DNA from: Kordiimonas aquimaris
GTDB lineage: Bacteria > Pseudomonadota > Alphaproteobacteria > Sphingomonadales > Kordiimonadaceae
Assembly: GCF_025574485.1 (NCBI RefSeq)
Contig: NZ_JAOBPO010000004.1
Span: forward strand, 62,001 to 126,000
DNA: 64,000 nt
Reading direction: 5' to 3'
In this document: positions 52,061 through 61,409 of the stretch, in pieces
How the letters are laid out: every line of letters starts with the position of its first letter
Position numbering within the stretch: position 1 is the first letter of the stretch
Notes under the pieces: model-generated
Database searches by the model: none
The model's input: the letters and a program-made list of their open reading frames with translations, nothing else
Told to the model about the DNA's origin: nothing
Position numbers and translations under genes: made by a program

Positions 52061-53935
52061 TTAGGGCGTATACCAAATTGCAGATGTATATGCACGCTCC
52101 TGTTGCACAGGTGGGCCTTCTTTTGGTGGCTCTTCTTGTAGAGCGATGGAATCCAGCAGCGAATGCCGGGCAGTCGGCACTTGTAGTACACGCACATAAT
52201 AGAAGGCGCGTTGGTCTGCATTAAATTCAGGGTCCTGCCATAAGCTGATCAGTTCGGGTGCCCCTACGTCTTGTGTTAAGCGGCCCGTTTTGCGGTCAAC
52301 GACATCAGCAACAGGTCCCAAAGTACCATCTTCGCCGATGCTCCGATCAGACGACCAGGCCACATCATAGATTTTCTCGTGGTTTATTCCGTCCGCGTCT
52401 AACCAACCTTTGATGACTTGTACGCGGTCAAGATTTGCACCCATCGGATCTTTGACCGCGTGGATCAGGAATTGAGGTATGGCATCGGGGTTTGTTGGGC
52501 GAACGATATCGCCGCCCATTGGCACGCCGTCACGGTAACCAATTTCAGCAAGGTTTGTTCTTTGTTCGTTTAGTGTGCTGAAGTCCCACCCTGCAAAAAA
52601 ACGTACGCGCATACGTGGTCCGGTGGTTGCGTATACTTCGCGGCGTTTGAACGCGTTAAATATGGCAGTTCGGTTATTTTCTTCCGCCCACACGGCTGCC
52701 AAACCTTGTGCCGCCATGTTCCAGCCATTAACAGTGCGACCAATACCAAAAGAGCCTTTGTTTTCTGGAATGCTATCGCGTGCCATCTTTCCCCAAAAGT
52801 TGTCTTCATCCGCAGAAGCAATGCCACTGTGACTGTCTGTTGAGCCAATAACACCGAACTTGAACGGATTAACACCGATGTTTTCTTCAATTTTCAGGCC
52901 TGTGCCGAGAGCGGGCCTTACAAAGTCTGCTTTGGTCGCTGTATATTCGTTGCCGCCACTTTTCTGGATGTAGAAACTATATTGTTCAAAGTCGGCGAAT
53001 TCGTCATTTGGAGAAAGGGATGGATGTGTTTCGCTGTCCCCCTTAATCTGTGTGATTTCTACTACTGGTTCCCAGCGTAGGCGTGTCTCAGCGTATGCAG
53101 GTGTCATGGGTTCACCCTTCAGGTTAGTTTCCTGAAACATGTACCCTTTGGAAATGTTTGAATTATGCGGGATTGAAACGAAATCCGCCCCGGTGCGTGT
53201 TGACGTATCATCGAGCCATTGCCACAGATCTTGAGGATATTGGCTATCATCTGAACCATATGGTTGAAACATTTTGGCGGTTTTGCCGTTTGTTGGCGAG
53301 AAGACAATACGGTGCAAGTTGGCCCCTGTTGGCAGCGAACTCCATTCCCACCCTATGAAACTCGTGAATGTACCGGGTTTATTGTGCCTTTCTGCAGCGT
53401 CAACGATTTCGTCCCACGCAATTTTTTCCATGGCGTTTGTATCGCCGAATGCACGGCCTGGTAAAGCGTTGTTGGGGTCTTGTACAGGGTCGCCGCCCGG
53501 GTTTTTTGCAGCATCAGGTAGCAATGTTAGAAAGACTTCTCCTGCGGTGCCGTCTTCAATTTTTGAGTTGAGAACGCGGACGGTAAACCATCTTTTTATA
53601 CTGTCCCAAACGCTCATCTCCGGCAGTTCTGCTGTGCCAGCGTTAATGGAACGGATAACGCCCATTAGCTCTGCGTGGTCAGCCACAACAAGGAAATCCA
53701 GCGGGCGTGCTAGCTGTACCCGTGCCCGGTTGTAAGGATGAATAACGGGCTGCCCTTTGGCCCAACGATAAGCAGTGTCCGGGTCGGCAGTTTTGTTGCC
53801 GTTCATGAAAGCATCAAATGAATAAGATGTATGTAGGTGGGTGTCGCCCCAATATACATTAGTTGGTTCGTCTTGAGCGAATGCTGTAGTGGCGCTGGCA
53901 AAAACGACGGACACTAAAAGACTACGCTTCATCAT
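52061..53935 (-). CDS. Secreted DUF3604-family (PHP-like) metal-dependent protein
   Basis: A 624-residue protein with a signal peptide (residues ~1-20, ending TTAFAQ). DUF3604 is related to PHP-domain phosphoesterases, and the metal motifs are visible in order: W-G-D-T-H-L-H-T-S-Y-S (H-x-H), V-V-A-D-H-A-E-L (D-H), S-I-P-H-N-S-N and I-G-S-T-D-S-H-S-G (D-x-H). The mature enzyme is expected in the periplasm; the substrate is unknown. It is the first gene of the three-gene minus-strand operon, with an ATTAATG-N5-CATTAAT dyad in its promoter region. Confidence 0.88.
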   Translation of the reverse strand: MMKRSLLVSVVFASATTAFAQDEPTNVYWGDTHLHTSYSFDAFMNGNKTADPDTAYRWAKGQPVIHPYNRARVQLARPLDFLVVADHAELMGVIRSINAGTAELPEMSVWDSIKRWFTVRVLNSKIEDGTAGEVFLTLLPDAAKNPGGDPVQDPNNALPGRAFGDTNAMEKIAWDEIVDAAERHNKPGTFTSFIGWEWSSLPTGANLHRIVFSPTNGKTAKMFQPYGSDDSQYPQDLWQWLDDTSTRTGADFVSIPHNSNISKGYMFQETNLKGEPMTPAYAETRLRWEPVVEITQIKGDSETHPSLSPNDEFADFEQYSFYIQKSGGNEYTATKADFVRPALGTGLKIEENIGVNPFKFGVIGSTDSHSGIASADEDNFWGKMARDSIPENKGSFGIGRTVNGWNMAAQGLAAVWAEENNRTAIFNAFKRREVYATTGPRMRVRFFAGWDFSTLNEQRTNLAEIGYRDGVPMGGDIVRPTNPDAIPQFLIHAVKDPMGANLDRVQVIKGWLDADGINHEKIYDVAWSSDRSIGEDGTLGPVADVVDRKTGRLTQDVGAPELISLWQDPEFNADQRAFYYVRVLQVPTARHSLLDSIALQEEPPKEGPPVQQERAYTSAIWYTP

Positions 53936-53999
53936 TGTACTTTCCCCATTTATTCACCCTCTATGAATATCGGTAAATACCAAATATTTTCCAATAAAC

Positions 54000-54018
54000 A
54001 TTAATGATGAACATTAAT
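54000..54018. promoter_or_regulatory. Perfect inverted repeat upstream of the DUF3604 operon
   Basis: ATTAATG-ATGAA-CATTAAT, 7-bp perfect arms with a 5-bp spacer, 65-83 bp before the DUF3604 start in the region shared with the divergent peptidase gene. It is a candidate operator; no regulator gene is adjacent. Confidence 0.45.
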
Positions 54019-54214
54019 TCAGGTGTTTCTCTTTGTGTCAAGATATCTGCGCCTATCAGGCGTTGTTGGGTGTAGTTATTAACGAAATGCGTTTTGAACG
54101 TTTCGACGTGCGCTATTGGGAATTCGTCGCATTTTCTTTTCACGGTTGCCAAACAATCAATAGAAACCAATAGTGCGTGATAAAAGGGCATTAGTTTACA
54201 TTAGGGAGGTTTCT

Positions 54215-56386
54215 ATGACTCATGGTTTCATGAAAACGGTTAGTATGGTGGCATTGCTAATAACAGCAGCGTGTTCAGAAGATAACGCGACAAATACATC
54301 AACAAACGAAACACCGGCCATTACTGATGCAGGAACGACAGACAACGTTCTGCTAACTGAATGGCAAGGCCCCTACGGCGGTGTTCCTGCATTTGATAAA
54401 ATGAATATTGCTGACCTTAAAGGCGCCCTTGAAGCAGGGATGGAAAAGAACCTGTCTGAAATTGAAGCAATTGCTAACAATCCTGCTGCTCCGACGTTTG
54501 ATAATACAATTGCTGCTATGGAAAAAGCAGGAAGCGATCTTGGGCGGGTTTTCACATACTGGGGTATTTGGCGTTCAAATAAATCTTCCCCGGAATTTCG
54601 TGCTGTTCAACAGGAAATGGCGCCAAAAATCTCGGCATTTAGCTCAAAAATTACCCAAAATGACAAATTATTTGCGCGTATTAAGGCGATATATGAAGGC
54701 AGTGAGATGCAATCATTGTCACCAGAACAGCAGCGACTTGTTTGGTTAACCTATGACGGTTTCGCAAGTTTTGGCGCAACGCTGACAGGTGAAGCCAAGG
54801 AGCGCTATGCGGCGATCAATCAGGAACTAGCCGGTTTACACACTCAATTTGCCAACAACGTACTGCATGATGAAGAAGAGTACGCAATTTACTTCGATGA
54901 TGCAGAAGCCAGCGGTTTATCTGAAACCTTCTTAGCCGCAGCGGCTGCTGCCGCAGAAGCCAAGCCCGGCCCGGGTAAATACGCTGTTCGAAATACACGT
55001 TCGGCCATGGATCCATTTCTGACATACTCGGATAACCGTGAACTGAGGTTTCATGTTTGGGATATGTATTATAGTCGCGGCGATCACGGCGATGAGTATG
55101 ACAATAATGCAATTATTGCCAAAATTCTAAAGCTGCGCCACGAGCGTGTGCAATTACTCGGGTATGAAAACTATGCAGCGTGGCGGCTGCAGAACCGTAT
55201 GGCGAAAACACCGGACCAGGCGATTGGCCTGATGGAAGCTGTTTGGCCTTCTGCTGTGGCACGTGTAGCACAAGAAGTTGCTGATATGCAGGCGATTGCG
55301 GATAGTGAAGGCGCAGATATCAAAATTGAGCCTTGGGATTATCGCTATTATGCAGAGAAAGTGCGTAAGGCGAAATATGATCTGAACTCCGATGAAGTTA
55401 AGCAATATCTTGAGCTTAATAAACTCACTGAGGCCATGTTCTTTGTCGCTGGCGAGTTATTTAATTTTAATTTCACGCCTGTGCCCGAAGGCACTGTTCC
55501 GGTTTTTCATGAAGATGTGAAAGTTTGGGAAGTTACAGATAAAACGTCAGGCGCTCATATCGGTCTTTGGTATCTTGATCCATTTGCCCGGCAAGGTAAG
55601 CGTTCTGGTGCATGGGCAACTGCATATCGCAGCCATGAAACATTTGATGGTAAAGCCACGGTTCTTTCTTCGAACAATTCAAACTTTGTGAAACCTGCCG
55701 AAGGGCAGCCGTTGTTAGTGTCTTGGGATGATGCCAGCACTTTCTTCCACGAGTTTGGACATGCATTGCACGCGTTATCATCGAACGTTGAATATCCAAC
55801 CTTAAACAGCGGTGTACGTGACTATACCGAATTTCAATCACAGCTTTTAGAACGTTGGCTCTCTACTGATGCGGTGATCGACAGCTATTTGCTGCATCAC
55901 GAAACTGGTGAGCCAATGCCTGCTGAACTGATTGCCAAGATTAAAGCGGCCGATACCTTTAACCAAGGGTTTGCAACTACGGAGTATTTAGCATCAGCGT
56001 TAGTTGATATGAGGTTTCACACGACAGACCCGGAAGGCATAGACCCTGACGCGTTTGAGCGTGAAACACTGGCCGACCTTGGTATGCCGTCTGAGCTTGT
56101 TATGCGTCACCGTTCCCCTCATTTTGGGCATATCTTCTCCGGTGAAGGATACTCAGCTGGATATTACAGTTATATGTGGGCTGATGTACTGACGTCTGAT
56201 GCAGCTGAAGCATTTGCTGAAGCGCCAGGCGGTTTCTATGACAAAGCAGTTGCCAAGAAGCTGGTTGATAACCTGTTTGCAATTCGTAATGCCAAGGATC
56301 CTGCCGATGCATATCGTGCTTTCAGAGGGCGTGATGTGCGTATCGAGGCATTAATGAGAGATCGTGGTTTTGCCAGCGAAGACTAG
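54215..56386 (+). CDS. dcp: M3-family peptidyl-dipeptidase (Dcp-like), lipoprotein
   Basis: A 723-residue zinc metallopeptidase of the M3/thimet oligopeptidase family that removes C-terminal dipeptides. The zinc motif H-E-F-G-H (TFFHEFGHALHAL, ~residue 515) with the downstream Glu region (YTEFQSQLLERWL) is intact. The ATG at 54215, with TTAGGGAGG upstream, gives a signal peptide with a lipobox (LLITAAC) so the protein is probably lipid-anchored in the periplasm, as in many marine Dcp homologues; an upstream frame to 54173 is rejected. It is divergent from the DUF3604 operon. Confidence 0.93.
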   Translation: MTHGFMKTVSMVALLITAACSEDNATNTSTNETPAITDAGTTDNVLLTEWQGPYGGVPAFDKMNIADLKGALEAGMEKNLSEIEAIANNPAAPTFDNTIAAMEKAGSDLGRVFTYWGIWRSNKSSPEFRAVQQEMAPKISAFSSKITQNDKLFARIKAIYEGSEMQSLSPEQQRLVWLTYDGFASFGATLTGEAKERYAAINQELAGLHTQFANNVLHDEEEYAIYFDDAEASGLSETFLAAAAAAAEAKPGPGKYAVRNTRSAMDPFLTYSDNRELRFHVWDMYYSRGDHGDEYDNNAIIAKILKLRHERVQLLGYENYAAWRLQNRMAKTPDQAIGLMEAVWPSAVARVAQEVADMQAIADSEGADIKIEPWDYRYYAEKVRKAKYDLNSDEVKQYLELNKLTEAMFFVAGELFNFNFTPVPEGTVPVFHEDVKVWEVTDKTSGAHIGLWYLDPFARQGKRSGAWATAYRSHETFDGKATVLSSNNSNFVKPAEGQPLLVSWDDASTFFHEFGHALHALSSNVEYPTLNSGVRDYTEFQSQLLERWLSTDAVIDSYLLHHETGEPMPAELIAKIKAADTFNQGFATTEYLASALVDMRFHTTDPEGIDPDAFERETLADLGMPSELVMRHRSPHFGHIFSGEGYSAGYYSYMWADVLTSDAAEAFAEAPGGFYDKAVAKKLVDNLFAIRNAKDPADAYRAFRGRDVRIEALMRDRGFASED

Positions 56387-56406
56387 AATTTGATCGCAGA
56401 AATCAT

Positions 56407-56440
56407 AAGGCTGACCTGCCTTCATTGGTGGGTTAGCTTT
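56407..56440 (+). terminator. Probable terminator after the M3 peptidase gene
   Basis: AAGGCTGACC (56407-56416) pairs with GGTTAGCTTT (56431-56440) over 10 bp with two G-U pairs and a 14-nt loop, followed by the T-rich ATAGTTTCTTCTTTT. It lies 21 bp after the stop. Confidence 0.5.
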
Positions 56441-56529
56441 ATAGTTTCTTCTTTTGCTCAATGTACTGACCCTTGACGCGGTTGCCGCTGAAGACCATCC
56501 TGCCAAACTGGAATTGGGAAGGTTAGCGT

Positions 56530-58245
56530 ATGCGTAATGTTGGATTGTCTGCATTAATTGGGATTTGCATTCTTTTTTTTGTGTCTTTTGCTCCTGCCGC
56601 TAATGAACCACTAACCATCTATACAGCCAAGTCAGTAATAACAATGAATCCCTCACAGCCACGCGCGACAGCTGTTGCTGTAACCGAAGGCCGTATTGTG
56701 GCTGTGGGTAGCCTGGAGACGCTGCAATCATGGATGGATGCGCGTTCGCACATTATCGATAATCGTTTTGCTGATAAAATTATTATGCCGGGGTTAATTG
56801 ATAACCATCTGCACCCTTTTCTGGCGGCGATTGTATTAAACACAGAATGGATTACGCCGCAGCCCTGGAATTTGCTCGGTCGTGAAACGGCACCGGTAAG
56901 AACTGAAGGTGCATATAAAGCAGCTCTGAGTAATGCAGTGGACAGTATGCCAGCGGGTGATGGTCCTTTCATTACGTGGGGATATCATGAGTTATGGCAC
57001 GGTAAGGTAAGGCGTGTTGACCTTGATGCAATATCTTCAACACGACCAATCATTATCATGCAGCGTTCCTTCCATGAGATTGTTGCTAATACTGCAGGTC
57101 TCAGATGGATGGGCTTTGATCCTGGTGAAGAAGCGGATCATCAGGATGTTGACCTTAAAACTGGTTTCTTTTCCGAGATGGGGCTCGATCTCGCTCTTGG
57201 TCGCATGGTGCCATATTTCTTTGAGCCAACTCGTTTGACAAGAGGTCTTAATCAGCTACGTGCGTTTGTTCATTATGGTGGCATTACTACAATCGGTGAT
57301 ATGGGAGTTGGCGGTTATCTTGGCTTGGAAAAAGAGGCCGGATTGTACAATCAGATGTTTGGCAATGAACAAACGCCGTTTCGCATGTTGCTGGTTCCTG
57401 CGCCAGGTTTGATGGCTAACCCGCCAACTATTCAGGATGTGGATATATTTTCTGGCGCGTCAACACAGCAAATACGTGTAGGTCGACATGTAAAGTTTCT
57501 GGCAGACGGAGGTTTCTTTGCCCAAAATATGCGGATGAATTTTCCGGGCTATACGGACGGACATGAAGGCAAATGGATGACAGAACCGTCAAAGCTTTAT
57601 GAAGCGATTAAGCCTTATTGGAACAGTGGTTATCAGGTTCATGTACATGTCAACGGTGATGAAGGGATGGATGCAGTACTGAATATATTGGCGCGACTGC
57701 TTGATGAAAAACCGCGATTTGATCACCGTTTTACATTGCATCATGTCGGGTTTGCGACAAATGAACAAATTACACGTGCAGCAAGACTGGGTGTGTTGAT
57801 TTCTGCGCAGCCCAATTATTTGTGGGCGCTTGGTGATATGTATGCACGCCATGGAATGGGGACTGACCGTGCTGCGCAAATGTCCAGATTAGGAGCAATG
57901 GTCAGGGCAGGTATACCGACATCGTTGCATTCAGACTTTACCATGGCACCTGCTGCACCGCTTACATTGGCATGGATTGCTGCAAACCGCATAACAGCAG
58001 AAGGTACGTTGATGGCGCCGGAAGAGCGCTTATCTGTGCATCAGGCGTTAAAGGCAGTAACCATTGATGCTGCATTTGCCATGCAGATGGAAGATGAGGT
58101 TGGCAGTATTGCTGCAGGTAAGCGAGCTGACTTTACCGTTTTGGAACAAGACCCGTTTGTTATGCCTGCGTCTAACCTGAAGGAAATTGCTATTTGGGGT
58201 ACTGTGTTTGAAGGTCGGATTTACCCGCTTCAGGGGCAAAAGTAG
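56530..58245 (+). CDS. Exported YtcJ-like amidohydrolase
   Basis: A 571-residue metal-dependent hydrolase of the amidohydrolase_3 (YtcJ) type with a signal peptide (residues ~1-24, ending FAPAA). Motifs: M-P-G-L-I-D-N-H-L-H-P (first metal pair), V-H-V-H-V-N-G-D-E (later histidine), H-H-V-G-F-A and the terminal Asp in S-L-H-S-D-F-T-M-A. It probably cleaves an amide or ester bond in the periplasm; the substrate is not known. SD TGGGAAGG lies upstream, and a strong hairpin follows the gene. Confidence 0.9.
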   Translation: MRNVGLSALIGICILFFVSFAPAANEPLTIYTAKSVITMNPSQPRATAVAVTEGRIVAVGSLETLQSWMDARSHIIDNRFADKIIMPGLIDNHLHPFLAAIVLNTEWITPQPWNLLGRETAPVRTEGAYKAALSNAVDSMPAGDGPFITWGYHELWHGKVRRVDLDAISSTRPIIIMQRSFHEIVANTAGLRWMGFDPGEEADHQDVDLKTGFFSEMGLDLALGRMVPYFFEPTRLTRGLNQLRAFVHYGGITTIGDMGVGGYLGLEKEAGLYNQMFGNEQTPFRMLLVPAPGLMANPPTIQDVDIFSGASTQQIRVGRHVKFLADGGFFAQNMRMNFPGYTDGHEGKWMTEPSKLYEAIKPYWNSGYQVHVHVNGDEGMDAVLNILARLLDEKPRFDHRFTLHHVGFATNEQITRAARLGVLISAQPNYLWALGDMYARHGMGTDRAAQMSRLGAMVRAGIPTSLHSDFTMAPAAPLTLAWIAANRITAEGTLMAPEERLSVHQALKAVTIDAAFAMQMEDEVGSIAAGKRADFTVLEQDPFVMPASNLKEIAIWGTVFEGRIYPLQGQK

Positions 58246-58258
58246 CTTTAATAAAATT

Positions 58259-58303
58259 AATCAGTGAGCAGCCTGCTCGGGAAAGAGGGGCCGCTCACTG
58301 ATT
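58259..58303 (+). terminator. Hairpin terminator after the YtcJ-like gene
   Basis: Perfect 11-bp stem AATCAGTGAGC (58259-58269) / GCTCACTGATT (58293-58303) with a 23-nt loop, ending in TTTT. The T run is short, so partial termination or an mRNA-stabilising role is possible. Confidence 0.75.
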
Positions 58304-58618
58304 TTGGGTGGTCGTTCCGTTTGCGACTTGCCTTGGGGCCAATCGCTTAAATTCTGTGTGCCTCTCGGCTACAAAATGGTTATCGCTCAAAGTTGCGTTG
58401 ATGTCGTGTAATGCTTTGTCATAAAATGTATCAAATTGTATCAAGTGGAAATTAGGCAGTTATATCTGGTTTCATTTGTAACAAAACTTGAGTGACACAC
58501 GTGCTTTACAAAGTGTTGCTACACGGCATAAAGTCAGCTGGCTTGTGGGGGCAGGGGCTGGCGAACTATATGTCGATAATGTCCTCACAATTGAAGAATG
58601 CCTATTGGGGGGCATTCT
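58304..58618. other. Intergenic region upstream of the amidase gene
   Basis: About 315 bp without a convincing gene. It holds a tandem direct repeat TGTATCAA at 58427-58434 and 58437-58444 (10-bp period, same DNA face), about 180 bp before the amidase start, which could bind a regulator. No small RNA or promoter can be called with confidence. Confidence 0.35.
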
Positions 58619-60289
58619 GTGAAAAAGAAATTTGCAAAGGGTTGCCTCGTGAAACGTTTAATGATTGCTGCTTGGGCTGCGGTTCCACTGATTGCCTGTT
58701 CACCACAGTCTAATAATAATGATTCTGCTACAACACAGACAGAACAAGTCGCTGAAACACCAAACTATGTGCCGCATGGTTGGTTAGCTAAAACGCTTCC
58801 TGAAATTGCTGCAGGCATTAAAGCGGGTGAAGTAACATCCGAGGAGTTGGTGCAATCTTATATCGCACGTATCAACCGTGTTGATTGGGATGGTCCGACG
58901 CTGCAATCCGTTTTGTCGCTTAATCCAAATGCGCTTGCTGATGCCCGTGCGGCTGATGCAAAACGTGTGAGAGGCGAAACTCTTGGCTTATTGCACGGCG
59001 TTCCTATCCTGCTTAAAGACAACATCGAATCTAAAGACCTTGTGGCCACAACGGCTGGTGCTCTTGCACTCAAAGACAATATTACCGGTCGTGACAGTCC
59101 ATTAGTGGCAGGTTTGCGTGATGCTGGTGCAATCATTCTGGGTAAGGCTAATCTAAGCCAGTGGGCTAACTTTCGCTCAAACGATTCGATGAGTGGCTGG
59201 ACTGCGCTTGGTGGTCAGGTACGTAATCCGCATATGCTTGACCGTAACCCTTGTGGTTCCAGTTCTGGTTCTGGGGCCGGGGCTGCGGCATCAATGGCGG
59301 CGGGGACTGTTGGCACTGAAACCAATGGTTCTGTGATCTGCCCATCGAATGCGAATGGTATTGTTGGCTTCAAGCCAACTGTTGGTTTGGTTTCGCAGCA
59401 ATATATTGTGCCGATTTCGTCGTCGCAAGACACGGCTGGTCCGATGACAAAATCTGTGACTGGTGCGGCGATGATGCTGAATGCGATGGCAACTGGTGAT
59501 GCAAAAACAGATTATGTCGCTGCACTTGATGTAGACATGTTGCGTGGTAAGCGCGTTGGTGTGCTGCGTTATTCGCAAGGCCGAAATAACGATGTGATCG
59601 AGAAATTTAATGCTGCACTGAAAGTTCTTGAAGATGCAGGCGCCGTATTGGTGGAAATTGATGAGCGTCCAGAGTTCCCAAGTGATTTTGGTACGTCAGC
59701 ACTCAATGTTTTGTATTACGAGTTTAAATCAACACTTAATGAGTATCTGGCAGACACGCCTGATACGGTTAAGACACGCACACTGTCGGACGTTATTGCG
59801 TTTAATCTTGATAATGCCGATGTTGAGCTTGCTCTCTATGATCAAAGTATTTTCGATGCCTCAGAAGAAACGACTGATCTGAATGATCCGGTTTACACTA
59901 AGGCGCGCGATAGTATTCAGGCGGCAACGCGTGCTGGCGGCATAGACAAGCTGCTGGCAGATAATAACGTTGATATTCTCGTGGCACCAACAGGCGCCCC
60001 GTCATCGCGTATTGACCCTATCAACGGTGATGTTTGGCCGCCTTTCCCGGGCGCGGGCTCAATGGCTGCAATTGCGGGTTATCCACATATCACTGTACCT
60101 GCCGGCACCATTCATAACCTGTCAGTTGGTTTCTCTTTCATTGGCGCTAAAGACGAAGATGCCAAGGTTCTGTCATATGGTTATGCTTATGAACAACTAA
60201 CAAACCTTAGGGCGGAACCACAATATCTGAATAGTGCTGAAGACCTTCCTGATGTCGCTGCTGCGATGCGAAGGAAAAACTTTGATTAA
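58619..60289 (+). CDS. Amidase-signature hydrolase, putative lipoprotein
   Basis: An amidase-signature family enzyme of 556 residues from the GTG at 58619 (a run of G lies upstream; an ATG at 58598 and a GTG at 58649 are alternatives). The catalytic Ser-cisSer-Lys set is present: Lys in P-I-L-L-K-D-N-I, and the G-S-S-S-G-S-G-A-G-A-A-A-S motif with downstream T-E-T-N-G-S-V-I-C. The N terminus ends in a lipobox (VPLIACS), so it is probably anchored in the periplasm. The fold hydrolyses amides or short peptide amides. The next gene starts inside its 3' end. Confidence 0.92.
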   Translation: MKKKFAKGCLVKRLMIAAWAAVPLIACSPQSNNNDSATTQTEQVAETPNYVPHGWLAKTLPEIAAGIKAGEVTSEELVQSYIARINRVDWDGPTLQSVLSLNPNALADARAADAKRVRGETLGLLHGVPILLKDNIESKDLVATTAGALALKDNITGRDSPLVAGLRDAGAIILGKANLSQWANFRSNDSMSGWTALGGQVRNPHMLDRNPCGSSSGSGAGAAASMAAGTVGTETNGSVICPSNANGIVGFKPTVGLVSQQYIVPISSSQDTAGPMTKSVTGAAMMLNAMATGDAKTDYVAALDVDMLRGKRVGVLRYSQGRNNDVIEKFNAALKVLEDAGAVLVEIDERPEFPSDFGTSALNVLYYEFKSTLNEYLADTPDTVKTRTLSDVIAFNLDNADVELALYDQSIFDASEETTDLNDPVYTKARDSIQAATRAGGIDKLLADNNVDILVAPTGAPSSRIDPINGDVWPPFPGAGSMAAIAGYPHITVPAGTIHNLSVGFSFIGAKDEDAKVLSYGYAYEQLTNLRAEPQYLNSAEDLPDVAAAMRRKNFD

Positions 60290-61376
60290 TACAGCAATCG
60301 GAAGCGCTGGTTTGCTAGCTCTCTCAAAAGTAATGGTGCTGGCTTATGCCGGCACCATGTCTGTGTCTGCTGATGAGCAGATTGATACGTGCGAGGATGA
60401 AGGTGCAGTAACTTATATCTGCGATGTGCGTAACGTTGAAGATCTTATCAGGATAGAAGGTACTGATTGGATACTTGCGGGAAGCTTGCCAGAACGAGGA
60501 CAAACCGCTGGCGGATTTTATCTGATTAATAGCAAAGATAGTTCTTTTTCAACGATAGTTCCTGAATGGAATAATGCGCCATCTAATAGGTATGCTGCGT
60601 GTCCTTCTTCGCCTGATCCGGCACAGTTTCTAGTGCACGGTATTAACATTCGTTATGGCAATGACGGTGTTCATCAACTGTATGTGGTTAATCACGGTGA
60701 ACGCGAATCTATTGAAATGTTTGACCTTGATGCGACCACTATAAAACCAACATTAACATGGTCGGGTTGCGTGATTGCACCTGAAGATGCTTCATTGAAT
60801 TCGGTTGCTTATTTGCCTGCTGGTGGTTTTGCCACAACCAGCATCACAACACGTACTGACCCAGATAGTTTTAAAAAACTGATCGCGGGGAAGCCTAGTG
60901 GTTTCGTTTTGGAATGGCAGCCTGCTGAAGGTTGGAAACGCCTGCCCAATAGTGAGTTTTCCGGTAACAACGGCATTGAAGTATCAAAGGACGGGCGGTT
61001 TCTATACATCGCTGGTTGGGCGGATAATACACTGCGGGTATTGACGCGGGATACGTATGACGTTCGCACAATAGACTTGGGCAACTTACAGCCAGACAAT
61101 ATTCGTTATGCACCTGACGGTGATCTGTTGATTGCAGGGCAGGTTGTTGAGAGCAAGCAGGCTATTTTTGACTGCATTCGCTCCGAAGTTGAGGTTTGCT
61201 CGTTTGATTATCAGGTAGCAAAATTTAACCCTCGGACACTAGAGATAAAAACGGTTGTCGATGAGGAAGCCTCGGATTTGTTTGGTGGTGCAACGACAGC
61301 TATTCAGATTGGTGACACGGCGTGGATAGGCACGTTTCGCGGCACCAGAATTGCTAAGGCGCGCATGATAAAGTGA
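60282..61376 (+). CDS. Exported paraoxonase/SMP-30-like beta-propeller protein
   Basis: A 364-residue protein from a TTG at 60282, chosen because AAGGA (60271-60275) lies six bases upstream; it overlaps the amidase stop by 8 bp, so the two are coupled. A signal peptide ends near VSADEQ. The mature part is a six-bladed propeller with the arylesterase/paraoxonase pattern F-L-V-H-G-I-N-I-R-Y-G and L-Y-V-V-N-H-G-E-R-E-S-I-E-M-F, plus N-G-I-E-V-S-K-D-G. It may hydrolyse lactones or esters in the periplasm. Other propeller functions cannot be excluded. Confidence 0.78.
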   Translation: MINTAIGSAGLLALSKVMVLAYAGTMSVSADEQIDTCEDEGAVTYICDVRNVEDLIRIEGTDWILAGSLPERGQTAGGFYLINSKDSSFSTIVPEWNNAPSNRYAACPSSPDPAQFLVHGINIRYGNDGVHQLYVVNHGERESIEMFDLDATTIKPTLTWSGCVIAPEDASLNSVAYLPAGGFATTSITTRTDPDSFKKLIAGKPSGFVLEWQPAEGWKRLPNSEFSGNNGIEVSKDGRFLYIAGWADNTLRVLTRDTYDVRTIDLGNLQPDNIRYAPDGDLLIAGQVVESKQAIFDCIRSEVEVCSFDYQVAKFNPRTLEIKTVVDEEASDLFGGATTAIQIGDTAWIGTFRGTRIAKARMIK

Positions 61377-61409
61377 AGCAAATTTATTAATCAAATTGGT
61401 AATATACAA

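Noticed and set aside
53274-53735. 153-codon frame antisense to the DUF3604 gene
   Set aside because: It covers PHP-like coding sequence with intact metal motifs on the other strand; no independent support.
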